Shown piece by piece: positions 40,693-51,418 of a stretch of 64,000 nt of DNA. Each line of letters begins with the position of its first letter. Position 1 is the stretch's first letter. Source of the DNA: Combretum micranthum (Eukaryota; Streptophyta; Magnoliopsida; Myrtales; Combretaceae); the NCBI GenBank assembly GCA_024138025.1, contig JAMXBD010002218.1:62001-126000 (forward strand). The letters are read 5' to 3'. The translations under genes were made by a program, and so were the position numbers. The notes under the pieces were generated by a model, which made no database searches, was not told the origin of the DNA, and saw nothing but the letters and a program-made list of their open reading frames with translations.

Positions 40693-40978
40693 CTTTTATA
40701 TTGACACTTGAATATATAATGTACCAAAGGCTATTCAACTTGGTTTTTGGTGTTGTTTGGAAGAGGGAATTGATGTTTTTGTATGTGGTTGATGCTTTGA
40801 ATAGGATATATGAAGTAGTGTAAAGTTTATATTTGTTTTAGAACTCCTCAAAGGTTGTCTAGGTGGATGAATATGCAAGGTGAAGAAGGTTGGTCGTATT
40901 TTCCTTTGTAGCTATATTTTTAGAGTGAATTTGTGAGAGTTGAGAGCTAAATTTATAACTAACTCAAGTCTATATATA
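40693..40978 (-). promoter_or_regulatory. Unit F TATA box, ATG-free leader and donor
   Basis: TATATATA (minus strand, about 40978-40971) is followed by a leader of about 250 nt with no ATG and the donor AAAAG/GTAAGAAT, with the intron GT at 40692-40691. Confidence 0.55.
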
Positions 40979-41750
40979 TGTACTAATGTTAGGTTAGAGT
41001 TAGGACACAAAAGAGGGTGTTTTGGACTTATTAAATTCAAGTTTTCTGATGTCAATTTTCGGGTAGAAATTTCATGCGAATTTGAGAATGAATTTTTGAT
41101 GAATTTGTGTGAAATTTGTGGTTGATTCCAAAGGCCATTAAATGTGTTTGTTTGGTAGTTAATTAAGGTTGTTTATGTGTGTAAAATTGGGCTCAAGTTG
41201 TAAGAAAAATCGGGTCAAAATCGTGTGAAACAGCTGCCAAAAATCAACATTTCTGCTGTTGTTTTGCTTGCTGTTTTCCATGTTGGTTTGCATGATTTTT
41301 GATCAAATTTCTCTTGTTGTTTTCTATCTAGTAAATGGTGTTTGAGGCGGACATTTGAAGGCTTAAGATTGGTCCTCTTTTGGTCAAAAATTTCAGCTCA
41401 ACTAAGTCCATAAATTTTACAAAACCAGAGCTGAAATGGATATGTGTCCTGTTGTTGTTTTATCCTGATTTGTCCTCTGTTGCAGTCTGTTTGCTCCGAA
41501 ATTTCAAGGCCATATGGAGCTGGGTTTGACTTTAATTTGGGCTACATTCCTTCCTCATTTAATGTTGGTTTTATGTGAAGTGTTGTGGTTGGTTTAAATG
41601 TCCTTTTCATGTTGAATTTTGAGGCTCAAAATGGATCAAATGTTGAAATCTTGCAACCGAAGATCCACTGCTGCTGCTCTGTTTATGGCTCTGTTTTGAG
41701 TCCAAGCGTTGTGCTGTGTGTGTGTGTGTGGACGTGGGGTGCTGGATGCG

Positions 41751-42158
41751 CGTGGAGAAGCTGCCGGGGTCTTTAACGTTGATGCCACAATTCTCCTCAA
41801 GGAGCAGCTGTACGTAGATGTTGCTAGCAGCCTGTGCGTGGAGTCCTGATTGTTCGTGTGCGTGGAATCTCAGCTGCTGCTCATCTCTTCTTTTCTGTTC
41901 CAGCGTGGAGGAGAAGCTGCTCGTTGGATGTGCGTGGAGGTCATGCACTCTCTCGCGTGTGTGTGTGAAAGGTGCTGCTTGCGCGTGAGGGAGGATGTCA
42001 GCTGCTGCTCGTGTGCTGGTGCGTGGAAATTCTTCTGTCGGTGGTCTTCTGCTTTCTTTCCAACCGAGCATTGCTCTGTTCCCACCCGACAATTTCTTCA
42101 ACGTGGAGCCCCTGCTCGTCTGCTGCTGCTTCCTAGTTTCAACGTGCTGTGCGTGGAG
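41751..42158. promoter_or_regulatory. GC-rich U3 island with repeated CGTGGA motif
   Basis: In about 400 bp the motif CGTGGA(G/A) occurs at about 41751, 41837, 41861, 41904, 41933, 42022, 42103 and 42153, mostly as GCGTGGA, along with GCTGCTGCTC tracts. It lies upstream of the unit F TATA box in LTR orientation, so it sits in U3, where enhancers of LTR elements reside. Two overlapping frames (157 codons plus, 185 codons minus) are open because the sequence is AT-poor; neither resembles a protein I know. Confidence 0.5.
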
Positions 42159-43631
42159 GAACAAACTGCAGCCTCCTCCAATCTTGTCTTGGCTTCAATT
42201 GTCGTCATTTACGTCAGCTTCGAGTATTTTCTATTGAAGAAGAAAACAAAATTCTGTCCATGTTGTTTTGCATCGTCTATTCCTTTTCATTTTTATTTAT
42301 TTATTTATTTAATTGTTGATTAATTAGTTAACTCAAATATTCTAACAAACGTATATTTATAACTATTACGTATGCATTATATCTAGGTAAAATTATCTAA
42401 GTTACTACAGAAACTCTATATTATTTATATATCCATATTTTTAGTTTAAATATTACACGATTAATTAGTTCTAGTATTTTAGCTTACACGATTAAATTTT
42501 TCAATGTTCAATAAATCAATTTGGGAACTTAATCTTAATGAATTCATATTTTCGAAAAAGTAAAACAACGGGTTTGGATATTTTTTGTTTTAGATCGGGA
42601 TTAGTATTTATTGATTGGTTTTGTTATCCATTTGGTATTTATAATCCTAGTAATTCATTTTTAGATTATCGTACTATACCAAAAAGTATTGTTAATAGAT
42701 TGTATTTATCGGGTTTGAAATTAATCGTCTGTTCTTGTTACTTAAATTCAAGGTAACTATGATTTCTTGTTGAACTAGTGATTATTTTACCAAATATTAC
42801 GTCTTATTGTATATGTGAGTTATCTATAACAACATATTTTGTCTAGTGCTACTTAATATTGTTTTTAGATTTTGAATACTATTATTTCATTATTTAACAA
42901 GCGTAGGATTTTTTTTTCTAAGTTTTGATCTTAAGGAAAGAGAATTCAGTAATTTATATTAACGATTGGTTTAGCGTCGTTTTACATTATCATAGAAGTT
43001 CAGTTTGTATTTTCAAAAAATTTTATTGGTAACGATTTTAATCTTTCTAATTATGAACAAATTCATTTACACTTTAATAATTTCAAATCGAGAAAAATTT
43101 TGAATGATTTTTACTACTTGTTCCAATTATTCAATATAATTCTATATTACATTTTTAGTATTTGTTATAATCATGTTACATAAAATTTGGGGGATTACAT
43201 ATTTTCTAAGTATTGAACTTAAGGAAAAAGAATTCAGTAACTTTATATTAATGGTTGCTTTATCGTCGTTTTATATTATTTAATATCATGGAAGTTCAGT
43301 TTGTATTTTCAAAATTTTTATTGGTAACGATTTTAATCTTTCTAATTATAATCAAATTCATTTACACTTTAAAATTTTTAAATAAAAAAAATTTGGAGTG
43401 ATTTTTACTACTTGTTCCAATTATTCTAAATAATCAAATATTACATTTTTAGTATCTGTTAAAATCATGTTACGTAAAATTTGGGGGATTACAATAATGT
43501 AAAATAGGAACATGAACAAAAACAAAACATGAACATATTATTGCTTCTTTAACTCTCATTGGTCTAAGAAATATACACTAAGCTCATGTTAAGTTGTATG
43601 AACATGATGAGTATGTGAAAGAAACTTTTAC

Positions 43632-43811
43632 CTAAGGTTATGTGTTTGTTGAAGAGGAATAGAATGGTTTGTAGTAATATGTGGGAGATGGTTTTATGAG
43701 AGAAGAGAGGATTTGGGAGAGTATTTGAGAAAAAGATGTATGGAGTGATTTTGGTAGAGTTTTAGTAGGAAATGAGTTGTGTGAAAGAATGAAGAAGAAA
43801 TGGGGTTTATA
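43632..43811 (-). promoter_or_regulatory. Unit D TATA box, ATG-free leader and donor
   Basis: TATAAA (minus strand, 43811-43806) is followed by a pyrimidine-rich leader of about 150 nt without ATG, then the donor CCTTAG/GTAAAAG (intron GT at 43631-43630). Predicted intron 1 runs to 30915. It contains E and F; without them it is about 1.65 kb, as in E and F themselves. Confidence 0.5.
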
Positions 43812-44520
43812 GAGTTTTGGAGTGGAAATTAGATGTAATTAAATAAATTAAAAAAGAAAATAAAATGGGATTGATGGAGAGAGAGGGGGGGTACCAGTTT
43901 GCATGTAGAGGGGAAGGAAATTAATTTATTTTGTTGTTTTGTAATAAAAAGAAGTAATGTGTAAAGTGTGATGTGGTTAAAGTTATATGGGGAAGGTAAA
44001 TTATAAGGTATAGGTATGATATGTGTAAGAATAGAGTGTAAGAAAAAGCAGAGATAGTGAAATAGTAATAAATAGTAGAAATAGTACTATGTATAGAAGA
44101 CTAGACAATTAAGATACCGATAGTAAAAAAAATATGCGTAAACGGCCCATATCTGATATTTTTAGTTACCGAAAAATTTTAAAAGTGATATTTTTGAAAA
44201 CCTTATATTTTTATAAGTCTATTGGTGTTGTTAGAATATTTTCACTATCCAGTGCACCGAGGCACGGTTTTTAAAAACTGATCCTGTTTGGATCCGAAAG
44301 ACACTAGGAAATTGTGAATATGATATTTTTAAGCTTTCCTATATTATTACGAATCATTTTCCACAATTATCTTAATTTCATTGTCTAGGGTTTAAGAACG
44401 CGAGATTGCCAGATCTAGATTCACTAAACTAAATATAAAACTAGGTTAACTTTAGGGTTTTGGTTTGACTTCCGGTTCTTAGGGTTTTCTTATATTACCA
44501 AAAAATCTAGGGGGCATACA

Positions 44521-44591
44521 GGGTGTCTTAGGATTGTTCTCTCTGTTTTGGGATAGAGATCGATGATCTTCTTGGTGCGTCTCCGGGTCAT
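44521..44591 (-). pseudogene. Start of the Athila-like gag
   Basis: The minus-strand frame starts at ATG 44591-44589 and reads MTRRRTKK, basic as is usual for plant gag N-termini. It stays in frame across the unit D junction (one duplication copy removed) into the gag segment at 29737. No stop occurs before the junction. The 5' leader between this start and the primer site is about 120 bp. Confidence 0.6.
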
Positions 44592-44713
44592 GCACTAGAG
44601 GAACAAATAAAACAGATATTAGCTTCAAGTCTTAGAATGTCAAGCCAAAAATTTAACAACAAAAATAAAATGGCTAGATTAGTAGGCAAAAAGCTTTCCT
44701 AATATTATTCCTT

Positions 44714-44731
44714 TCCCCGGCAACGACGCTA
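44714..44731 (-). other. Primer binding site, tRNA-Asp type
   Basis: On the plus strand TCCCCGGCAACGACGCTA matches the 3' end of plant tRNA-Asp (TCCCCGGCAACGGCGCCA) at 16 of 18 positions. The primer site therefore faces minus-strand transcription. tRNA-Asp priming is typical of Athila/Tat-group Ty3/gypsy elements. It lies 7 bp inside the proposed LTR edge. Confidence 0.8.
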
Positions 44732-44738
44732 AGAAACT

Positions 44739-46232
44739 TGATGAAATTTTGCCCCTAAAGTGTAGTTTTCTAAATTTATAAAAACCCGTTTTAAATTCTA
44801 CTACAAGGCCAATAGGCAGTGTACCTATCGCAAACGTAGTATTGTAAAAATCGGGGTCGTCCACAAGGAAAGGATTAACCACTGGTAATGACTTTTCTTA
44901 TACTATCCAACCGATCAATTGAGAAGATGAATTATATGCTAATGACAAGCAAAAAATATAAAACTACTAAAAAAGCAAGCAAGATCACTAGACACAACAA
45001 TTAAGGTCTTAAATCAATGAACAAACTGACCTAGTCCTCCCTCTATTTCATCATGTGAATCCTTGAATACTAAAGATTATCTAAATTGAGTCTTAAGCTG
45101 TGGAGTTCCTAATACAAATTGATAATTCTCTCGAATCTACCAATTTATCTAACCCTAGATTGATCAATTAGGATCTCTCCTCAATTAATCCAAACCTAAG
45201 ACCACATGAGGAACAGGAACTCATCGGAAATTCATCAGTCACAAAAGATTCTTGCTATTCTATCTCTAGAATTACAATCAAATCTCATCAATTGCATAGA
45301 CCTATTCATAAAAGCAATTTCTCAATTGTCTTTAATAAAAATCAGACATAGATTCATATTCCATATATACAAATCTATAGAACAATAAAAGAACATGCAA
45401 TTGAACAAAAGAACATCAATCAGATTTCATTAAGAAACAAATCCTCATCACATGATGAAATTCGAGTTTGAACAAGACCTAGATCTAGGATCTACTCTTC
45501 CATGGCAGTTGTAGAGAAAACATAAATTCTAAAAGAAAGAATAGAATTCATGATACAACCCTAAAAATGAAACTCGATTGTGATGAAATTGGATCTCAAA
45601 TCCGAAAGTTCCCTTGACTTGTTGTTCATGTCAAATGCTTAAGAAAAGAAACCCTTTGAAGAACCCTAACTAATTTCGTATCTTCTTTTTCAAAATTTCC
45701 CTTAAGTCTATTCCCAAGCAGTATTTATGTGAAAACAAAAGATTCCTAAAATAGAAAAATAACAGAAAAACGCGTTTATACAAACGCTCTGACAAACAAG
45801 CCTGTAGGACACCCTGTTTGGCTTGTAGAGTGTGGAACTGGGCTGAAACACCCTATCAAATGGGATCGTTTGTCACACCATTTCACTTACTGATGTCTGT
45901 ATCTCATCATACACTCTGGTAAACGGCCTCATTTTGAGGGGTGTTGCCGTTACTGTGTTCTAGGCTTCGGCCCGCTTCGGTAAACGGCCCCATTTGGGAG
46001 GGCATTATACTCGCTGTACGTTCTGGAACCAAACAACCAATCACATGGGGCCACTTGAGATTTTGTTTAGCAAAAATCTGTTGTATTTGTTTTGTTTCTT
46101 CAAGATGGGTCCCATATTACCTGAAAATTGCAAATTGAACAATTAAGTACCAATTCTAGATGATTTTCACTTCAAATATCAACTAAATGAGTTCAAATCA
46201 TCTTAGAGATAAGGGTGTAATAGCATTTATCA
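44739..46232 (-). repeat. 5' LTR of the Athila-like element (about 1.5 kb)
   Basis: In minus orientation the block starts TGATAAATGC at 46232 and ends TTTCATCA at 44739, giving short inverted ends TGAT...ATCA immediately upstream of the primer site. The inner edge is well supported by the primer site. The outer edge is chosen from the inverted ends alone, since the 3' LTR is not in the window; TGTATGATAAATG, 3-4 bp further out, is an alternative start. Confidence 0.55.
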
Positions 46233-46920
46233 TACATTTAGGACAATAAGCCCTAGAATTAAGTTCATATAGGAAATGGATCCTACTATGCATATACTAT
46301 AACAAAGGTTTCTTATACTTGATAGAATACATCTATGACATCGTTTTATAATGTTTAAAAAAAATCCTAGAAACCATACAATGAATCTCAGCTCTATCGC
46401 TATAACATGAATCACATCATATAAGTAAGGAAATTCACAAAATATTTATGCACTCTGCCCAACACAAGCCATGCAGGTAGGCTGGGTAGAGAATAAAATG
46501 TTCATCTCTCCCTCCAGAATAGGTTGTGCAGACTAGTAGGGAAGGAAATAGAGGGCCATCTCTCCCTCCAGCACAGCCCATGCAGCCCCTGTACAGACCC
46601 TAAAACTTCATTCTCCCTTCCTTTACAACACATAACAAATATAAATAGAAGTAGAAATAAGAAATAAATAAACTAAAACAACTCTAAGGATGAAAACCTT
46701 AAAGTATCAACCATCTGTGCATTTCTACGACCAAAACTTATTTAAATGAATAAGGTGATCTATGTGAATTTATAAATATATTAGAAAGATAAATAGGAAA
46801 TTAGGTTATAGAATACGACCCTATAAAAAAATAGAAATTTCAACTTACATTGATAGATTTGGATGACAAACAAAGTAAACAATAATTAAAAATTTTGCTA
46901 TCAACATAGGCACTAAAGAA
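46233..46920. other. Sequence between gypsy LTR and unit G
   Basis: No gene is visible. A GC-richer patch at 46440-46630 contains two copies of ATCTCTCCCTCCAG about 60 bp apart and two CCATGCAG sites. I cannot assign it to an element. Confidence 0.4.
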
Positions 46921-49521
46921 TGTAAATTCTAGTTGAATCTAAAGCCTATGATAGAAAATCACCCTAAATATAAGTACAAACATAAATTAAAATCAATAGA
47001 AATACAATGAAAATAAGAAATAAATAGTAAATATAAACTACCTTAGATTGGTCATATTAAAAGAACCATATAGATAATAAAAACTTGGTGGCAATGTTAT
47101 TAAGCGAAATAAAACTCAAAATGTTTTATTGTACCTATCAATATTCATAGAATAAATAAAATCTATAAATTGAATAAATTAGGTTAACCATCGTATAGTA
47201 CTCAAAACATGCTTTCCAATGCCCATTTATATATAAAAATTTGAATTAAATTGAATAGTGTAGGTTTAATTGAAGATTATATGATAAAAACTAGTATTTG
47301 AAGCCATTTAGATCACCTATTGTAAGAAAAACCCAAAACTATGAATTTATATTAAGACTAGAAAATAAAATATTTATTGAGCTTAAATATGGCCCATACT
47401 TAACCTAATAAAGATATAGGATAGTTAATCATGTGATTAAATTAAAAAAATGTACTCATATATATTTGCATATGTATGTCACAACATGTATACATAATCA
47501 GGAATTTCTAGGATAAACTCAATATAATTCAAGTTTTCTGTTGTGTAATATGATAATATGGTTTAGATTAATAGATCTAGCCCAAGAACCACTCACATAA
47601 ATATTAATATGAGTCTCAACATTTATAGAACATTAAGTTACAAAGTTTAAATTAATATAAACCATGGACACCTTGGGTAATATGACCAAAATAATAAAAG
47701 ATATATATACATAAATTAAGATTAAGAGAAGCCAAATTAAAATAAATTGTAGAATAAATTTTGGCCAAATGTTGATCAAAGGACTTAAAATAAGTTTAAT
47801 CACTAAAACCTAATGGTAGATACATAAAACAAAACAATAGATTTGGAATAAGGATTAAAAATACAAAATAAGAATAATAGGCGTCATAAAGACACCTTTT
47901 GGATCCTTAATGTAATGTCGATGGAAATATGTAAAATAAATGATTAAATTAAACAATTGCAAACTATGTTCGATAAGCTTTCCAACGTCTATGCATATTC
48001 TAAAATCAGAATTAAATTGAATATGATAGGCCTAAACTAAATTTATGTGATAAACACTGATACCTGTGACCTTTAGGAAGACTTCTCTTAGATAAAATAA
48101 GTTTACACTAATTTTGTGACTTTACCAGAGAAAATTAATCCTTAAAAGATTCAGAAACTTCTACTAGATAAACAAAATGGGTCAACAAAAGTACAACTTA
48201 AATTTAAGACACAAAAGGCACAATAGGAAGCATTATATAAATAACAAGTATTATAATGAATATATGTTATCTAATTTCATAAGAGAAATAGATTAGTTCT
48301 TGGACTTTCGAGTAGCATATTACGATGATCTAGAAAGGACAACGAGTGAGTAAATTTGATCTTATCACATTATTTGTGCTTGTAATATAGTTGTATACAT
48401 AATAATGTATTAATGCTATTATGCATATGTAAGGTTGGGTATCTCGCATGATATTTAATGTACGTTTAGTTGAAAAAATATTATATTGAAAGCGATAATT
48501 ACTTTGCATGATAATTAATGTGTGGAGCATGTTAATGTTTGTCTGTGAATTGTATTATCACTTAAGAACATCATTTAATATTATTCAACTAAATAATGAA
48601 CTGATAACATATTGCACGATAGCATAACTTGCATTAGCATGGCATTTACAGCATGTATTAATGCTTCGATTATGTGGTAATGCCAAGTTATTTTCAATGA
48701 ATCTACCTCTTCAAAAGGTTACCATAGTATTGTCATCTCTATAGGAACTAAGTAGACACAGAAGGTTGTCGCCTGAGTCAGTACTAGGTTCAGGATATTA
48801 ATACTTAGTGGAATTATGAGGTTCTACAGCAAAGTTGAGATTATGTTACATATTTATAATAGTAAATAAACTAAAGAGCTTCTCCTTCCATAGTTCTTAG
48901 TCTCTTCTGGACACGAATTACTTGAGCTCATCCTTTAAACCCTAAGAAAAAGGTATAAATCTCCATTGGTTTGGATTCCAATCATTTAAACTATGCATAC
49001 CTCATATGGTTTATTATTGCATTACATATGCCTGTTAATTAAACTTGTTTGTTATTGCTTGATATGTGGTCTAGTCGGGTTATTTTACTAAACTATGGTT
49101 TCACTCACCGCTCAACAGTTTTTATGCATGAACAGTGCTTGCTAGGATTGGGTTATAAGAATGTGTGAGAGTGCCCCTTCATCAGACATCTTGAAAATAG
49201 AAAAGTTGGGTTATATGCATGATGAACGTAGATTATGTAATAATCAAATCATTTAGCTGTTGAAGTCTTTTTAAATAAGTTCAAATCTAATTTTTTATTT
49301 GGTAGGGGATACTGATTCTCTACGATCTTGGTAGAATGTGGAAAATCTAATTCCTTAGTAAATTTAAATAAATATATTATGTTTGATTAAATTATGTGAA
49401 GTAAGTAAATAAGATAGAGTCTTCTAATCTCTGGCTTATAAAACGATTCTCATGTTAAGGGTGCACACATAGTATGATAACTTTAGAATAATCCTAGAAT
49501 GCCTTCATTTGACGTGTAACA
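46921..49521 (+). mobile_element. Unit G: short, diverged solo LTR (2.6 kb)
   Basis: It begins TGTAAATTCTAG and ends GACGTGTAACA, with perfect AAGAA duplications at 46916-46920 and 49522-49526. Its right 500 bp is recognisably the reverse complement of the left end of E and F: a GGTGCACACA block near 49460, and CTCAACAGTTTTTATGCATGAACAG near 49112, which holds the third-exon acceptor (AG at 49134-49135). LTR orientation is plus. It is the most diverged copy. Confidence 0.72.
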
Positions 49522-51068
49522 AAGAAAATATAGGCGGCCATTAAATTATGCTTCCCTTTTTCTCTTTATAATTATTTACATATCTATAAATACTATATTG
49601 AAATTAATTAAAATAAAATAATAAGGATTTTATACAAGGATTATTTTAGAATTTACTTAAACCATGAATATTTTGTGGATAGTTATTTCAAGTAACTATC
49701 ATTACTCCAAAATCACTTACTTCAATATATCTTTATTTATATATGTGTGTATATTTGTCTATGTATATATCTATCTATATTTATACTATTAAGAGAATGT
49801 GTATAGTTTTGTTCTCCATACTTCTTTAGAATTACTTACATGTCACCCAAACCAATAACTGTCTTACGGGAGGAACTTTTTGGAATTTAGTTAAAAGATG
49901 ATATCATTTGATATTTTTGGTGTAGTTAATACCATGAAGGTATAACTTAAGTGTCTAATTTTCTTATTTTTATATACAAGTGCACATTTGATGGTATCTC
50001 TATGAAGGAAAAGAAGATATCAATGATGTCTTTGTTGCATTTATATGAATTTAGATCAAGTGGAATGTGCATCTACTGGGTTTGTGCACAACACAATGCA
50101 GTTTGATGGAAAAAGCTAAACCACTTAACATTTTTTTTCAACCACAATTATTTATTACTCATTTTCACTCCTTTTCTTTGTGTTTATACAATCACTTTTA
50201 GATCTATTTGATATATTCTGTGATTACTTGGTCTAAATTGAATTTTAACTTTTGATTACTTTATCATCTCCACTAAAATAATACAAATATTTTTTGTTCA
50301 TATAGAAGGATATCTATTCCATAACCTTGTTAAAATGCAACATAATTAAAACATACTACTACTACGACATATTATTACCATAATAGTTGAAAATTCAGAG
50401 CGGACCCAAAACAACCAAAAGATTAAAGTAAAGAGAAAAAGGTCTCGTGCTATTTCCCCCTTTAGTATAAATTATGATAATTAAACATTTTAAGAACAAC
50501 AACTAAAAAGAAATCAATATAGAAACATCTTGTTGATAAGAAAGAATATGCATAGGGCACTAACTTACAGAAAATATTAGATAAAATAAAGAAGGAAAAA
50601 TTAAGCACGCCTAAAGCCAATAGATTTAAATAAGAATCCTAAAGAATATATATATACTTGTACAAAGAAGAATTCTTATAGGTCTAAATTTCATTAGATA
50701 ATAGCAAATTAAAATTTATCTAAATATAGCTAAATTAATCTGTTGTGAGTAAAGAACTAAAATTAAGCCCATTTTAAATTTTAAATAAAACAGACGTAAT
50801 ATAAATTTTAATTGGCTCATATATATACATATATATAACTTTAAGCCCAAAATAATTGAAGGGCTCATAACAATTAATAAAATAAAATAAAATGTTCACA
50901 CTAGTTACTATATGACCCAAATTCCAAATATGTATTAGGCCCAATAATGTGACAATACCTAAACTCAGTGTGGCATAATACCTATGCTTAATTTAACAAT
51001 CTCACAACCATATTTAAAAACCACTCATGATAAATCTAACAATTTCATTAATAAGTTATATTACTTAC
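49522..51068. other. AT-rich stretch, no gene seen
   Basis: Stops are dense in all frames and I see no conserved protein motif. Short TATATA tracts occur near 50650 and 50820. Confidence 0.5.
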
Positions 51069-51418
51069 TTAAAAAACTTCATCCTCATTGGTAGCTTTAG
51101 TCCTTTGAACATTGTATACCCTAGCTTTGACCTTGGATTTTATCCTTCCCTTCCTTGGGTTAGCATTGTCATTCTTAGGCTCCATCTCTCGGGTTGTTGC
51201 TATGGCTGTGGCTTGCTTTGCCTAAGCCTTACCTTGATAATTAGTAACATTATGACCAAATTGGCTACAACAACAACAACAACAATAATAATAATAACAA
51301 CAACAACGACAACGACACTTCACATCCTTTGGATTCTTGCACTCCCCAGCCATATGCCCCACTTCCCCTACAACAATGACACTTCCCTCTTAACTCTGGG
51401 CATTCTCTTGCCAAGTGG
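51069..51418 (-). pseudogene. Ty3/gypsy gag C-terminal zinc-knuckle relic
   Basis: On the minus strand HLAREC closes one CCHC knuckle. CHCCRGSGHMAGEC is then a full CX2CX4HX4C knuckle, though it needs a one-base frame change in the middle. A trinucleotide-expanded stretch follows, then FGHNVTN and KARVYNVQRTKATNEDEVF with a stop at 51071-51069. The RVY...A..E..V block is the typical end of chromovirus-type gag before protease. The remainder of the element is absent. A cellular CCHC protein is the alternative, but the RVY block favours gag. Confidence 0.6.
51268..51316. repeat. (CAA)/(TAA) trinucleotide run
   Basis: CAA and TAA triplets with CGA variants form about 16 units between two zinc-knuckle segments of the minus-strand gag relic. 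Read in the gag frame they give alternating Cys/Arg, Cys and Tyr runs. Confidence 0.8.

Larger units (their letters stand above)
37747..43199 (-). mobile_element. Unit F: giant solo LTR inside E (5.45 kb)
   Basis: It begins TGTCATGACTCTAAATGGGG and ends TTTGGGGGATTACA at 43199, with perfect TATTT duplications at 37742-37746 and 43200-43204. It is closely similar to E along its length. Because F sits about 290 bp from E's right end, that end appears twice in tandem (about 42900-43199 and 43205-43493). It is the innermost, hence latest, insertion of the stack. Confidence 0.88.
32430..43493 (-). mobile_element. Unit E: giant solo LTR inside D, host of F
   Basis: It begins TGTCACAACTCTAAAATGGG and ends TTTGGGGGATTACA, with perfect ATAAT duplications at 32425-32429 and 43494-43498. 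Its own sequence is 32430-37746 plus about 43205-43493, about 5.6 kb. It belongs with F and G to a subfamily opening TGTCA..ACTCTAAA.GG, distinct from the GCCCC-type A-D. It lies in predicted intron 1 of D. The open frames in it are not conserved between E and F. Confidence 0.85.
29738..44520 (-). mobile_element. Unit D: giant solo LTR in gag, host of E and F
   Basis: It begins TGTCATGCCCCAACGGG and ends TAGGGGGCATACA, flanked by GAGTG (29733-29737) and GGGTG (44521-44525), four of five matching. Its own sequence is 29738-32429 plus about 43499-44520, some 3.7 kb; the rest is unit E with F inside it. It is collinear with unit C, including the opening CCTAAACGTGACAGTC block and the ACTAGTCCCAAA blocks near 22780 and 32180. 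LTR orientation is minus. Confidence 0.82.

Noticed and set aside
41607..42323. Open frames of 185 codons (minus) and 157 codons (plus) as possible genes
   Set aside because: They overlap on opposite strands in the GC-rich U3 of unit F, are low-complexity (Cys, Ser and Leu runs), have no recognisable domain and are not conserved in unit E.
32430..43493. E and F as the two LTRs of one complete element
   Set aside because: F is flanked by its own TATTT duplication inside E, and E's end sequence recurs after F. There is no primer site or gag-pol between them.
44679..44882. 67-codon minus-strand frame as a protein
   Set aside because: It spans the LTR edge and primer site of the gypsy element, which must be non-coding.
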